Below, in pieces: positions 37,666 through 45,908 of a stretch of 64,000 nucleotides of DNA; positions within the stretch are counted from its first letter, which is position 1, and each line of letters opens with the position of its first letter. Origin of the DNA: Leptotrichia sp. oral taxon 212. GTDB lineage: Bacteria > Fusobacteriota > Fusobacteriia > Fusobacteriales > Leptotrichiaceae. The DNA lies in the NCBI RefSeq assembly GCF_001274535.1, contig NZ_CP012410.1, forward strand, positions 1,709,126 through 1,773,125, read 5' to 3'. The notes below the pieces were generated by a model. The model did not search any database, had not been told where the DNA came from, and saw nothing but the letters and a program-made list of their open reading frames with translations. Both the position numbers and the translations under genes were made by a program.

Positions 37666-38845
37666 CTTTAACTCTAATTTTTTTATTTCTCCATATAATT
37701 ACAGGCGGAGTCAAAAAAGTATACATAAGCATAAAAGGAAGCATAAATTCACTTATTAATTCATACAGCAATTGAGTAATCTGAAATAAAAGAGTCATAA
37801 AAACCGTTTTTTCGGATTTTTTCTCCTTCTCTTCTCTCTTCACTCTGTAAATAGATAATCTGATAACATAAAATAATACAACCTTGCTTATGAATAAATA
37901 AAACACAGTTAATAAATAATTTATCCCTAAATAAAAACTTAAAAATAACAGCATTGTCGGCAATATAGTCGGAAGTAATATCATGAATAAAAAGTTTACA
38001 GAAAAAGCATTTTTCATGTATACATTTCCAAATAAAAGCCATCTTTTCATAAGAAGTATATATTTTTTTAAATCTGGAACGGTATTTCTCACATTGCAGA
38101 AAATAGTGCTCTGTATAATTCTTACATTTTTTGAAAGTAAATAGGTTGCAAGAGCCAGATCGTCACAAAGCCAGTATTTTATTTCTTCAAAAGCATTGTA
38201 TCTTTTTAGGATATCAGTCCTTAAAATATAGAACATTCCGTTAATAGTCCTGTTTTCCTTCAGAAATGACATAGAAAAATAAGAAAAAATGGAATTGGAA
38301 TTTATAAAGGCTGAAATTAACTTTGAATAAAAACCGCTAATATTGCTGTTAAAAGGAATTCCCGTTGCTATCCATTCAGATTTATCTTTTTCATAGATAC
38401 TTAATTCATCCAATCTTTTTCTATCCATAACCGAATCATCATCTATAATTATTGTGTACTCTGTTTTTATCTTATCCACAATTTGAGCCAGCTTAAATAT
38501 TTTTGGATTTACTTCCTGTGGAACATCATCTAACTTATAAACTTCAACTCTGTCAGAATAGTTTTCCTTTTCCAAAATTTTTTCAACTGTTTTTATAGCT
38601 GTACTGTCACTTTTATCCAAAAGCCAGATAAATTTCATATCTTCTGTATTTTTTAAATTGGCAGTCAGATCTTCTTCCAATCTTGTGTCACCCGACAGAA
38701 TAGGCTGAACTGCTGTATAATTACTTTCATTTATTCCAGTTTTTTCTAAATTATTTATTTTCTGAAAGTAGATGAAAGAAAATAACGATTTCAAAACAAA
38801 TAAAGTTACAGTCAGTCCAAGCAAAAAATTAAATAACAATATCAT
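37640..38845 (-). CDS. Ceramide-glucosyltransferase-like membrane GT
   Basis: 401-residue membrane glycosyltransferase with GT-A fold. An N-terminal helix (about 1-22) precedes the catalytic domain: VQPILSGD opening, IIIDDDSVMD near 135 as the DxD site, CDDLALATYLL near 228 and LLMKRW near 265 in place of the (Q/R)xxRW motif. Three to four helices follow. This order matches GT21 ceramide glucosyltransferase and bacterial HpnI-like relatives, which act on lipid acceptors at the membrane. Four-base overlap with the SDR gene upstream. Confidence 0.83.
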   Translation of the reverse strand: MILLFNFLLGLTVTLFVLKSLFSFIYFQKINNLEKTGINESNYTAVQPILSGDTRLEEDLTANLKNTEDMKFIWLLDKSDSTAIKTVEKILEKENYSDRVEVYKLDDVPQEVNPKIFKLAQIVDKIKTEYTIIIDDDSVMDRKRLDELSIYEKDKSEWIATGIPFNSNISGFYSKLISAFINSNSIFSYFSMSFLKENRTINGMFYILRTDILKRYNAFEEIKYWLCDDLALATYLLSKNVRIIQSTIFCNVRNTVPDLKKYILLMKRWLLFGNVYMKNAFSVNFLFMILLPTILPTMLLFLSFYLGINYLLTVFYLFISKVVLFYVIRLSIYRVKREEKEKKSEKTVFMTLLFQITQLLYELISEFMLPFMLMYTFLTPPVIIWRNKKIRVKDGKIHYEL

Positions 38846-39615
38846 TTAATCACCTTTTTTAAAATTACTCCTGCGAGTCTTAACTGCAGCGAAATTGGTA
38901 ATAAATTTATTAAAAACATAGACAGTTTATTTCTAAATCCAATAATGGAAAATCTTTTCTTCTTTTCTATCATTTTTATAATTTCTTTAGCCACATCTTC
39001 TGAAGTCATCATAAATTTTTGTGAACTTCCAAATTTTTCCTGCGTATCCTTATTAAAAAAGTTACTTGCTGTTGGACCTGGACAGACTGACAGAACCCTT
39101 ATATTTTTATTTTTATGTGACAATTCTTCATCCAGTGCCAAAGAATAATGTAACAGTGCGGATTTTGCCGAACTATATATTGCCATATATGGATGCTGAT
39201 ATAAGGCGGCAGTCGAACAGACATTTAAAATTATTCCTCTTCCCTCCTGTAAAAATTTTTCTGAAAATTTTTTAGTTAAAATTAACGGAGAAATAAAATT
39301 TACATTTACAGTATTCAAATCTTCTTCATCACTTAATTTCAGAAATTCAGTAATCTTTCCTATACCTGCACAGTTAATAACTAAATCCACGTCACAGTTT
39401 TCAGTAATGCTCTCCAGATCACCAGTATCAGTTAAATCATATTTTATACAAATACATTCAAGCAAAGAATTTTTTTCTTCCAGTTCCTTTTTCAGTAGAT
39501 TAAGTTTATCAATAGACCTTGCCAGCAAATACATTTTTCTGCTTCTTCCTGCCAGATTTCTTGCTAATTCTTTTCCAATCCCTGAACTTGCACCTGTTAT
39601 TAAAATTTTTTCCAT
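38842..39615 (-). CDS. Classical short-chain dehydrogenase
   Basis: About 257 residues. TGASSGIG (7-14) binds the cofactor, NCAGIGKI is the NAG-like motif, VCSTAA holds the serine and IYSSAKSAL near 148 the Tyr/Lys pair; SVCPGPTASNFF follows. The C-terminus is hydrophobic (LSMFLINLLPISLQLRLAGV), suggesting membrane association as in lipid-active SDRs. The frame opens with TTG at 39645; the ATG at 39615 behind AAGGAT is preferred. It is the promoter-proximal gene of the eight. No strong promoter is evident between it and the upstream phosphoesterase, so transcription may begin further upstream. Confidence 0.85.
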   Translation of the reverse strand: MEKILITGASSGIGKELARNLAGRSRKMYLLARSIDKLNLLKKELEEKNSLLECICIKYDLTDTGDLESITENCDVDLVINCAGIGKITEFLKLSDEEDLNTVNVNFISPLILTKKFSEKFLQEGRGIILNVCSTAALYQHPYMAIYSSAKSALLHYSLALDEELSHKNKNIRVLSVCPGPTASNFFNKDTQEKFGSSQKFMMTSEDVAKEIIKMIEKKKRFSIIGFRNKLSMFLINLLPISLQLRLAGVILKKVIK

Positions 39616-39714
39616 TATTTCTACATCCTTACTTTTTACAGTCAAATAAGTTGTTACAATATTAAATTATATATATTTTTTCATTCATTTGATTTCTATA
39701 TATTTCTAAAAGTC

Positions 39715-40557
39715 TTAAATTCTCTTCAGCTCAAAAATCACAATTTCAGGTCTGGCAAAAAATCTTATGAACATTTCAAGAAAAGCACCACCTAATCCTG
39801 AGGTAATATATATTTTATGACCGTTATATTCCTTCATTCCATAACCGTATTTCTTCTTATTTTTTATTGCTGAGACAACGATTTTTCCAAAAAATGTTAC
39901 CTGTCCGCCGTGAGTATGCCCTGCAATGGTTATATCAGATCTTCCCTTTGCATTTTCTGACATTTCTTCAAAATATTCAGGATTATGAGTCATAAATATT
40001 ACAAAATCTTCTTTTTGAATGCCTTCAAGAGCTTTTTCAGCATCAGGATTTCCATGCCACAAATCAGTCACTCCTGCAATATAAATACTTTTATTATTTA
40101 CAGTTATTTTTCTGTTTTCATTTACGAGAAGATTAAATCCTAATTTTTTCATATTTTCAGCAGTTTCTTCTTCTCCTGGATACTCATGATTTCCATAAAT
40201 TGCATAAACACCGAGTTCCGGAATCTTTATATCCTTAGCATCTTCATAAAACTTAGGAATATTTTTCTCCCAAGTTGCATAATCTCCTCCAAGCAGTATC
40301 ATATCTTTTTTCTGTTCATTAATCAACTCAATCGCCTTTTTCTGCTGTCTTCTGTTATATCGCGCCATTGTATCATACTGAAAATCTGCTACAAATAGTA
40401 TTCTCTTACCATCAAACTCCTTTGGCACATCCTTCGACTTTATCTCAATTGTCTTAATTTTTATATTTCTGTATTCATAATGCGAATACACTAAAAATAA
40501 TGCAATTAGTCCTAAAAAACTATATAAAATTTTAAAAATCAAACTTTTTACTTCCAT
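39715..40557 (-). CDS. Membrane-anchored metallophosphoesterase (copy 2)
   Basis: Paralogue of the 30852-31697 product. Matching motifs are FVADFQYD, LLGGDYATW, IYGNHEYPG, MTHNPEY and AGHTHGGQVTFFG, and both end in a near-identical FIRFFARPEIV / FIRFFAQPEIV segment. One N-terminal helix anchors it. The chosen ATG (40557) follows GAAGGAAG; the frame itself extends to a TTG at 40572. It lies 100 bp upstream of the 8-gene operon and 43 bp downstream of the flavodoxin-fold gene. Confidence 0.88.
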   Translation of the reverse strand: MEVKSLIFKILYSFLGLIALFLVYSHYEYRNIKIKTIEIKSKDVPKEFDGKRILFVADFQYDTMARYNRRQQKKAIELINEQKKDMILLGGDYATWEKNIPKFYEDAKDIKIPELGVYAIYGNHEYPGEEETAENMKKLGFNLLVNENRKITVNNKSIYIAGVTDLWHGNPDAEKALEGIQKEDFVIFMTHNPEYFEEMSENAKGRSDITIAGHTHGGQVTFFGKIVVSAIKNKKKYGYGMKEYNGHKIYITSGLGGAFLEMFIRFFARPEIVIFELKRI

Positions 40558-40600
40558 TTTTTCTTCCTTCAATAAATAATTTCATATAATTTAAATATTT

Positions 40601-41167
40601 CTATTTCTTTACAAATTTTCCAACTTTTTCAAGAAATTCTTTTCTGTCCTCATCTTTTCCTTTTGATTTTAAGCTATAATGAATCCATTCTGTTTTCTTT
40701 ATTCCAACACCACCAAGATTAGCTTTCTTCATAGTAATTCCAAATCCTGTTATACTTAGTAGAATTTTAGGAGCTTCAGCTGTCGTAATCATTTTTGCTG
40801 TTTTTATATTAGTCAAAAGCCCCTTTATTCCATTTTTTGTGCTTTCATATGCAAAGCCTTTAACCATAACTTTATCAAAAAATCCTTTCAGTATTGCAGG
40901 CATTGACATCCACCAGACTGGGAATATCAGTATCAGCTCATCTGTATTTTTCAAAATTTCCTGATATTTTAAAACTAAAGGATCAATACTTTTTCCTTGT
41001 GAATATAAGCTTAGTTCTTCTTCACTCATCACAGGATTAAATCCATCTTTATTTAAATCAATAACTGTGTATTTTTCTTTTGTTTCATCTAGCTTTTTCA
41101 CTACTTGGTCTAAAATTGCCTTATTAAAACTTCCATCCCATGGATGTGAAAAAATCACTGTTTTCAC
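40601..41167 (-). CDS. NAD(P)H oxidoreductase, flavodoxin fold (KefF/YwrO-like)
   Basis: FMN- or FAD-dependent quinone reductase-type protein. The mature start VKTVIFSHPWDGSFNKAI matches the first strand and P-loop of this family, with ELILIFPVWWMSMPAILKGFFDKV near residue 75 as the dimer/flavin segment. About 188 residues from GTG 41167 (8 nt behind AAGAAGG) is normal. The frame is open to an ATG at 41236, but that part is antisense-free leftover from the adjacent DUF1016 pseudogene tail, so the shorter start is preferred. Confidence 0.8.
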   Translation of the reverse strand: MKTVIFSHPWDGSFNKAILDQVVKKLDETKEKYTVIDLNKDGFNPVMSEEELSLYSQGKSIDPLVLKYQEILKNTDELILIFPVWWMSMPAILKGFFDKVMVKGFAYESTKNGIKGLLTNIKTAKMITTAEAPKILLSITGFGITMKKANLGGVGIKKTEWIHYSLKSKGKDEDRKEFLEKVGKFVKK

Positions 41168-41201
41168 TTTTATTACCTTCTTTCCGTAATCAATTTTATA
41201 A

Positions 41202-41740
41202 TTAATATTCCACTTCATTATTCTTTTTACTTTCAAACAATGTCTTCTGTTTTTCGATTTCGTTTATTAATTCCTCTTCACTAGGCAGATAATTTACATA
41301 TTTACTTGCAAAGTAGATATATTTCTATCTAATATTCTTACAGACCACATATTTTTTGCTACTTCTGTCAAATAAAATATTCTGGCTTTCTCATCAGAAA
41401 CTCTTAAAACTTTCTGAAAATGAGACCATGTCAATTGTGCGAACAGTGTTCGCACTCTTTCATAATCTGAGAAATATACATACAATTTCCGCATTTCCCA
41501 TAATGTTCTTCTACTAAATCCTTTTCCAAATTCTTCTGTCAATTCTTTAGATAAATTTTCAACAATTTCTTTCCCATATTCTGCTCTTTCTCTTCGGCTC
41601 TGCTCTTCTTCTACAATTTGTCTACCAATTTTCCAATATGCTTCCACCATCGCCGAATTTACAGCGGTATATGCTTTTTGTCTAGCATTTTTAAGTATTT
41701 TCTTTATTTCATTAATGTAATTATTTGATATTTCCATCAA
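41202..41740 (-). pseudogene. YhcG/DUF1016 nuclease-family gene with internal deletion
   Basis: The frame from 41740 encodes a good DUF1016 N-terminal domain (AVNSAMVEAYWKIGRQIVEEE, GKGFSRRTLWEMRKLY, QLTWSHFQKVLRV) and stops at 41294 after SVRILDRNISTLQVNM. Intact members continue for about 200 residues with a PD-(D/E)XK nuclease domain. Shifting frame at about 41318 reads ASKYVNYLPSEEELINEIEK and on to a stop at 41202, which is the usual extreme C-terminus of this family. So the nuclease core has been deleted with a frame change. The truncated 148-residue protein may still be made. Confidence 0.8.
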
Positions 41741-41792
41741 AATCCCCCTCTTTTTTACTTACTGTAAAATCTATTACTCTTATCTTAATTTA

Positions 41793-42296
41793 TCAAGAAA
41801 TACGCAAAACTTCATACACTTTTGAATTTTCTATTCCTTTAGGGATATCTTCAAAAAAATAATACTCCGTATGTTTCCAATTTTCAGGGTTATATACTAA
41901 TGCTCTTCCAACAATTTTATCATCTGATATAGAAAATTCCATTCTTTTCATTTTTTCCATTGGTTTTGTTTTGTTCTCTATTTCTAATAAATATCTTGCT
42001 TTAGAAAAGTTTTCATTAAACTCTTGCAACAATGGTATTCCAATATTTATAGTCTGCCAGCCAAAAGAATTTAAAATATTATCATAGAAACCATCAAATA
42101 TGAATTTATTCATTCCTTTGTTATCTTTCCAAAAGTATAATGGCGAATATTCTTTATTTTCCTCAGAGATTAAATAGGCTTTAAAAAATAAATCTTCAAA
42201 TCCATCTGTTTTAAACCCATTTTCTTGCACTCTTTTTCTAATATTATTCATATCAAAATCATTTGGAAGTTTTACTTTATACTGCATCATTATCAT
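41793..42296 (-). CDS. DUF4865 family protein
   Basis: 167 residues starting MIMMQYKVKLPNDFDMNNIR; MQY followed by LP-x-D(F/Y)DM, then TDGFEDLFFKAYLI and YFWKDNKGMNKFIFDGFYDNI, fits the DUF4865 family of unknown function, possibly related to ABM-type small enzymes. No signal or helix. It lies 25 bp downstream of leuA and could be cotranscribed with it. The two methionines at positions 3-4 are alternative starts. Confidence 0.7.
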   Translation of the reverse strand: MIMMQYKVKLPNDFDMNNIRKRVQENGFKTDGFEDLFFKAYLISEENKEYSPLYFWKDNKGMNKFIFDGFYDNILNSFGWQTINIGIPLLQEFNENFSKARYLLEIENKTKPMEKMKRMEFSISDDKIVGRALVYNPENWKHTEYYFFEDIPKGIENSKVYEVLRIS

Positions 42297-42321
42297 GTTT
42301 TTTATTCTCCTATATTTTCAC

Positions 42322-43833
42322 TTAATTACTATAAAGCCTATTTATTCCGTTAATATAAGCCTTTATACTTGCTTCCACAACATCTGTACTTTGTCCTCTA
42401 CCAATAAATCTGTTTCCATTTTTCTCGATAATTACAACTACTTGTGCCTGTGCATCAGTATCTCCAGTTATTGCCTCCAGCTTGTATTCTTCTAAAACAA
42501 AAGTATCACTTACCGCTAGATTAACCGCATTATAAGCTGCATCAACAGGTCCATCTCCAAGAGCTTCTTTAACTAGTTTTTCTCCATCCAGTTCAATTGT
42601 AACTGTCGCTTTTGGATTTTTCCCTTCCTGTCTTGAAATTTCAAAGTGAGCCAGTTTTATTCTTCCTTCTATTTTTGCTGCTTCTCCAGCAACTAATGCG
42701 ATAATGTCTTCATCTAAAACATATTTTTTCTTATCTGCCAATTTTTTAAACTGTGCAAATAATTCTTCCACTCTGTCACTTCCGACATGATTAAATCCTA
42801 GTGATTCTAATTTTTGTACAAAAGCGTGTTTTCCTGAATGTTTTCCGAGTACTAAGCTGTCCGGATTTCTTCCAACTGATTCTGGACTCATAATTTCGTA
42901 AGTTTCAGGATTTGCTAATACTCCATGTTGATGAATTCCTGATTCGTGTGCAAAGGCATTCGCTCCAACAATTGCTTTATTTGGCTGTGTTGAAACTCCT
43001 GTCAAAAGGCTTACTAATTTACTTGTTGGGTAAATTTGCTTTGAATCAATGTTTGTATAATATTCTTCAAACAAGTCTTTTCTAGTTTTTAAAATCATTG
43101 CAATCTCTTCAAGCGAAGTATTCCCTGCTCTTTCTCCAAGTCCATTAATTGTACACTCAATCTGAGTTGCTCCAGCCTGAATCGCCGCAACCGAATTTGC
43201 TACAGAAAGTCCCAAATCATCATGGCAATGCACAGAAATATCCACATTTTCAATCCCTTTAACATTTTTTTTCAAATAAGTTATAAGTTCAAACATTTCA
43301 TTTGGAGTTCTATAACCTACTGTATCAGGCACGTTAAGTGTAGTTGCTCCAGCTTTTATAGCTGTTTCATATACTTCCACCAAAAATTCCTTTTCAGTTC
43401 TAGTCGCATCTTCTGAAGAAAATTCAATATCGTCAATAAACGATTTTGCATAAGACACCATTTCTTTCACTCTATCTAAAATCTGCTCTTTTGTCATTTT
43501 TAGTTTGTATTCCCTATGAATCGGAGAAGTTGCAATAAATGTATGTATTCTTGGTTTTTTCGCATTTTTCACTGCTTCTGCAGCTACTTCAATATCTTTT
43601 TTTACAGCCCGGGACAAACTCGTAACTGTAGACTTTTCCACATTTTCTGCAATCATCTTAACTGCCTCAAAATCCCCTGGTGATGCTACCGCAAATCCAG
43701 CCTCAATCACATCCACACCAAGACTCTCAAGCTGTTTTGCAATTCTCAGCTTTTCCTGTGCATTAAGATTGACACGTGGTGTCTGTTCTCCATCTCTTAG
43801 CGTTGTATCGAATATTTTAATATGTTTTTTCAT
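42322..43833 (-). CDS. leuA: 2-isopropylmalate synthase
   Basis: First committed step of leucine synthesis: condenses acetyl-CoA with 2-oxoisovalerate. The TIM barrel carries FDTTLRDGEQTPRVNLN at 8-24 and the metal site with DISVHCHDDLGLSVANS near 200, NGLGERAGNTSLEE near 232 and HESGIHQHG near 295. The C-terminal LeuA dimer domain, which binds leucine for feedback control, spans about 370-503. Full length, 503 residues. 32 bp downstream of a racemase gene. Confidence 0.97.
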   Translation of the reverse strand: MKKHIKIFDTTLRDGEQTPRVNLNAQEKLRIAKQLESLGVDVIEAGFAVASPGDFEAVKMIAENVEKSTVTSLSRAVKKDIEVAAEAVKNAKKPRIHTFIATSPIHREYKLKMTKEQILDRVKEMVSYAKSFIDDIEFSSEDATRTEKEFLVEVYETAIKAGATTLNVPDTVGYRTPNEMFELITYLKKNVKGIENVDISVHCHDDLGLSVANSVAAIQAGATQIECTINGLGERAGNTSLEEIAMILKTRKDLFEEYYTNIDSKQIYPTSKLVSLLTGVSTQPNKAIVGANAFAHESGIHQHGVLANPETYEIMSPESVGRNPDSLVLGKHSGKHAFVQKLESLGFNHVGSDRVEELFAQFKKLADKKKYVLDEDIIALVAGEAAKIEGRIKLAHFEISRQEGKNPKATVTIELDGEKLVKEALGDGPVDAAYNAVNLAVSDTFVLEEYKLEAITGDTDAQAQVVVIIEKNGNRFIGRGQSTDVVEASIKAYINGINRLYSN

Positions 43834-43865
43834 TGTCTCCTCCTTATTAGGTAATACTTTTCATT

Positions 43866-44561
43866 TTATTTTATAGAATAAATTGCTGCCTGCTCTGCGT
43901 GAATAATCGCTGTATCAAATAATGGAACATCAGTATCCTCATTTTTTATAAGAAGCCCTATTTCAGTACATCCTAATATTATACCTTCTGCCCCTTTACT
44001 TCTTAGCTTATGAACAATTTCTAAAAATTTCTTTTTTGAATCAGAATTTATGGTTCCAAGACAAAGTTCGTCATATATTACTTCATTTATAATTTCTATA
44101 TCATTCTTATCAGGTATTATAACATTTATACCCTTTTCAATAAGTTTTGATTTGTAAAAATCCTGTTCCATCGTATATTTTGTCCCAAGCAATGCTATAT
44201 TCTTCAATCCTTTTTCTAATATTTTCTCTGCTGTCATTTCAGCAATATGCAATATTGGAATGGAGATTTTTTCTTTAATTTGGTTAACAACCTTGTGCAT
44301 TGTATTTGTGCAGATAACTATGAAATCTGCTCCCGCTTTTTCCAAATTATATGCAGCTTCTCCCAAGATTTCTCCACTTTTTTCCCAGTTGCCATTTGCC
44401 TGACATTCTTCTATTTCCTGGAAATCTACACTGTATAATATGCATTTAGCCGAATGAAGTCCACCAAGCTTTTCTTTCACAGTTTCATTTATTATTTTAT
44501 AATAAGTTACTGTGCTTTCCCAGCTCATTCCTCCTATTAATCCTATTGTTTTCAAATTCAT
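43866..44561 (-). CDS. Aspartate/glutamate racemase family protein
   Basis: 231 residues with the two-cysteine PLP-independent racemase pattern: IGLIGGMSWESTVTYYKIIN at the N-terminus, VICTNTMHK near residue 82 with the first cysteine and IILGCTEIGLL near 195 with the second. This start pattern is usual for the YgeA/aspartate-racemase group rather than MurI. Probable role is making D-Asp or a related D-amino acid. Between leuA and a methyltransferase, 23-32 bp gaps. Confidence 0.86.
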   Translation of the reverse strand: MNLKTIGLIGGMSWESTVTYYKIINETVKEKLGGLHSAKCILYSVDFQEIEECQANGNWEKSGEILGEAAYNLEKAGADFIVICTNTMHKVVNQIKEKISIPILHIAEMTAEKILEKGLKNIALLGTKYTMEQDFYKSKLIEKGINVIIPDKNDIEIINEVIYDELCLGTINSDSKKKFLEIVHKLRSKGAEGIILGCTEIGLLIKNEDTDVPLFDTAIIHAEQAAIYSIK

Positions 44562-44584
44562 CTTCCTCTCAAAATAAAAATTTT

Positions 44585-45334
44585 CTATTCTTTCACAGCC
44601 TCAAATCTTAATCTCACATAATCAGCTATAATCTGACCTTTTTCATTTTTTTCCAGTTCTTTTTCCAGTTTTTCAGTCATTTCATCTATCAGTTTTTCAT
44701 GTAATTCAGTTGGAGCATTTTCAAGTGCAGGAACAGAGAAAGTCTTAAGCCATTCCTTTATTCCTGTTGGAAGTATAGTCGGACGCAAAAATTTTGTCAT
44801 TCTTTTTACTTTTAATCTATATTTTTCGAGTAACACTCTTTCGTCTTCTTCACTCGGAAAAAACCATATTTTTTTAGCTTTAAAGCCAAATTTCCCTGCA
44901 ATTTCAAAAATAGCATTTTCTATTTTTTCTATATTTCCTTTACCACCCATTTCAACTACAAATCGCCCACCTTTCTTCAATGCCTTAGATACACTTTCCA
45001 GTACTCTTTCAGCATCAATCATCCAATGTAGAGCCGCATTGGAAAAAATCGCATCAAATTCATTTTCAAAGTTCATATTCTGTGCATCTCCCTGTACTGC
45101 CTCAACCCCAATTTTTCTTGCCGCCTCAACAAATTTCTGACTTCCATCAAGTCCTAAAACTTTGCACCCATATTCAGTAATTTTCTTAGTCAATACTCCA
45201 TCTCCACAACCTAAATCCAAAATATACTCATCTTTTTGAGGATTTAACCATTCAATCAGCTCTTCTCCGTAAACTGATACAAAACGTGCATTTTTCTCAT
45301 ATTTTTCCTTTTCCCAATGCTGGCTTACTTTCAT
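44585..45334 (-). CDS. Class I SAM-dependent methyltransferase
   Basis: About 249 residues. Motif I is ILDLGCGDGVLTKKI near residue 42, followed by LGLDGS, VQGDAQNM and a post-motif FDAIFSNAALHWM, which resembles trans-aconitate methyltransferase-like enzymes. The substrate is unknown. The frame opens with TTG at 45343; the ATG at 45334, 10 nt behind AAAGGA, is preferred. It lies 76 bp downstream of ilvN and may share its transcript. Confidence 0.83.
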   Translation of the reverse strand: MKVSQHWEKEKYEKNARFVSVYGEELIEWLNPQKDEYILDLGCGDGVLTKKITEYGCKVLGLDGSQKFVEAARKIGVEAVQGDAQNMNFENEFDAIFSNAALHWMIDAERVLESVSKALKKGGRFVVEMGGKGNIEKIENAIFEIAGKFGFKAKKIWFFPSEEDERVLLEKYRLKVKRMTKFLRPTILPTGIKEWLKTFSVPALENAPTELHEKLIDEMTEKLEKELEKNEKGQIIADYVRLRFEAVKE

Positions 45335-45419
45335 TTTACTCAATTCCTTTCAGTTTTTAAACTAGTAATTTTCTTTAGTAATACCTGAGATTATCTTTAA
45401 TTTTTGAAAGAAACTTCAA

Positions 45420-45908
45420 TTACATTCTTTCTCCCCTGCTCATTGCAGTAACTCCTGTTTTTGCCATTTCCAGTATTCCGTAATTTTTCATTATTTCAAC
45501 AAATCCCCTCAGTTTCTGTACATCTCCTGTAAGCTCTATTATTAGAGAATTTGGTGATACATCAAGTATTTTACCTCTGTAAATATCAGCTATCTGAACA
45601 ATCTGCGCCCTTGTCTCATTGTCAGATTTTACCTTTATAAGCATAAGTTCCCTTCTTATTACTCCTTCTGAAGGAAACACTTTTACTTTTACTACATCAA
45701 CTATTTTATACACCTGTTTCTGTATCTGGTCAAGTGATTTTGCATCTCCGTCTACAGAAAGTGTCAGCCTTGCATATCCAGCTTTGTTCGTAACTCCTGC
45801 CGTCATTTTATTTACAGCGTATCCTCTTCTGTTAAATAATGACATTATTCTGGCAACTATTCCATTAGTATTTTTTGCAATTATAAGAATTTCATGTTCC
45901 TTATTCAT
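45420..45908 (-). CDS. ilvN: Acetolactate synthase regulatory subunit
   Basis: Small subunit that activates IlvB and gives valine feedback sensitivity. It has an N-terminal ACT domain (ILIIAKNTNGIVARIMSLFNRRGY, residues 5-28) with the effector-site region, and a C-terminal ALS_ss domain with PNSLIIELTGDVQKLRGF. About 162 residues is typical. TTG at 45914 precedes the ATG at 45908; the latter is preferred. Overlaps the ilvB 3' end by 8 bp. Confidence 0.95.
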   Translation of the reverse strand: MNKEHEILIIAKNTNGIVARIMSLFNRRGYAVNKMTAGVTNKAGYARLTLSVDGDAKSLDQIQKQVYKIVDVVKVKVFPSEGVIRRELMLIKVKSDNETRAQIVQIADIYRGKILDVSPNSLIIELTGDVQKLRGFVEIMKNYGILEMAKTGVTAMSRGERM

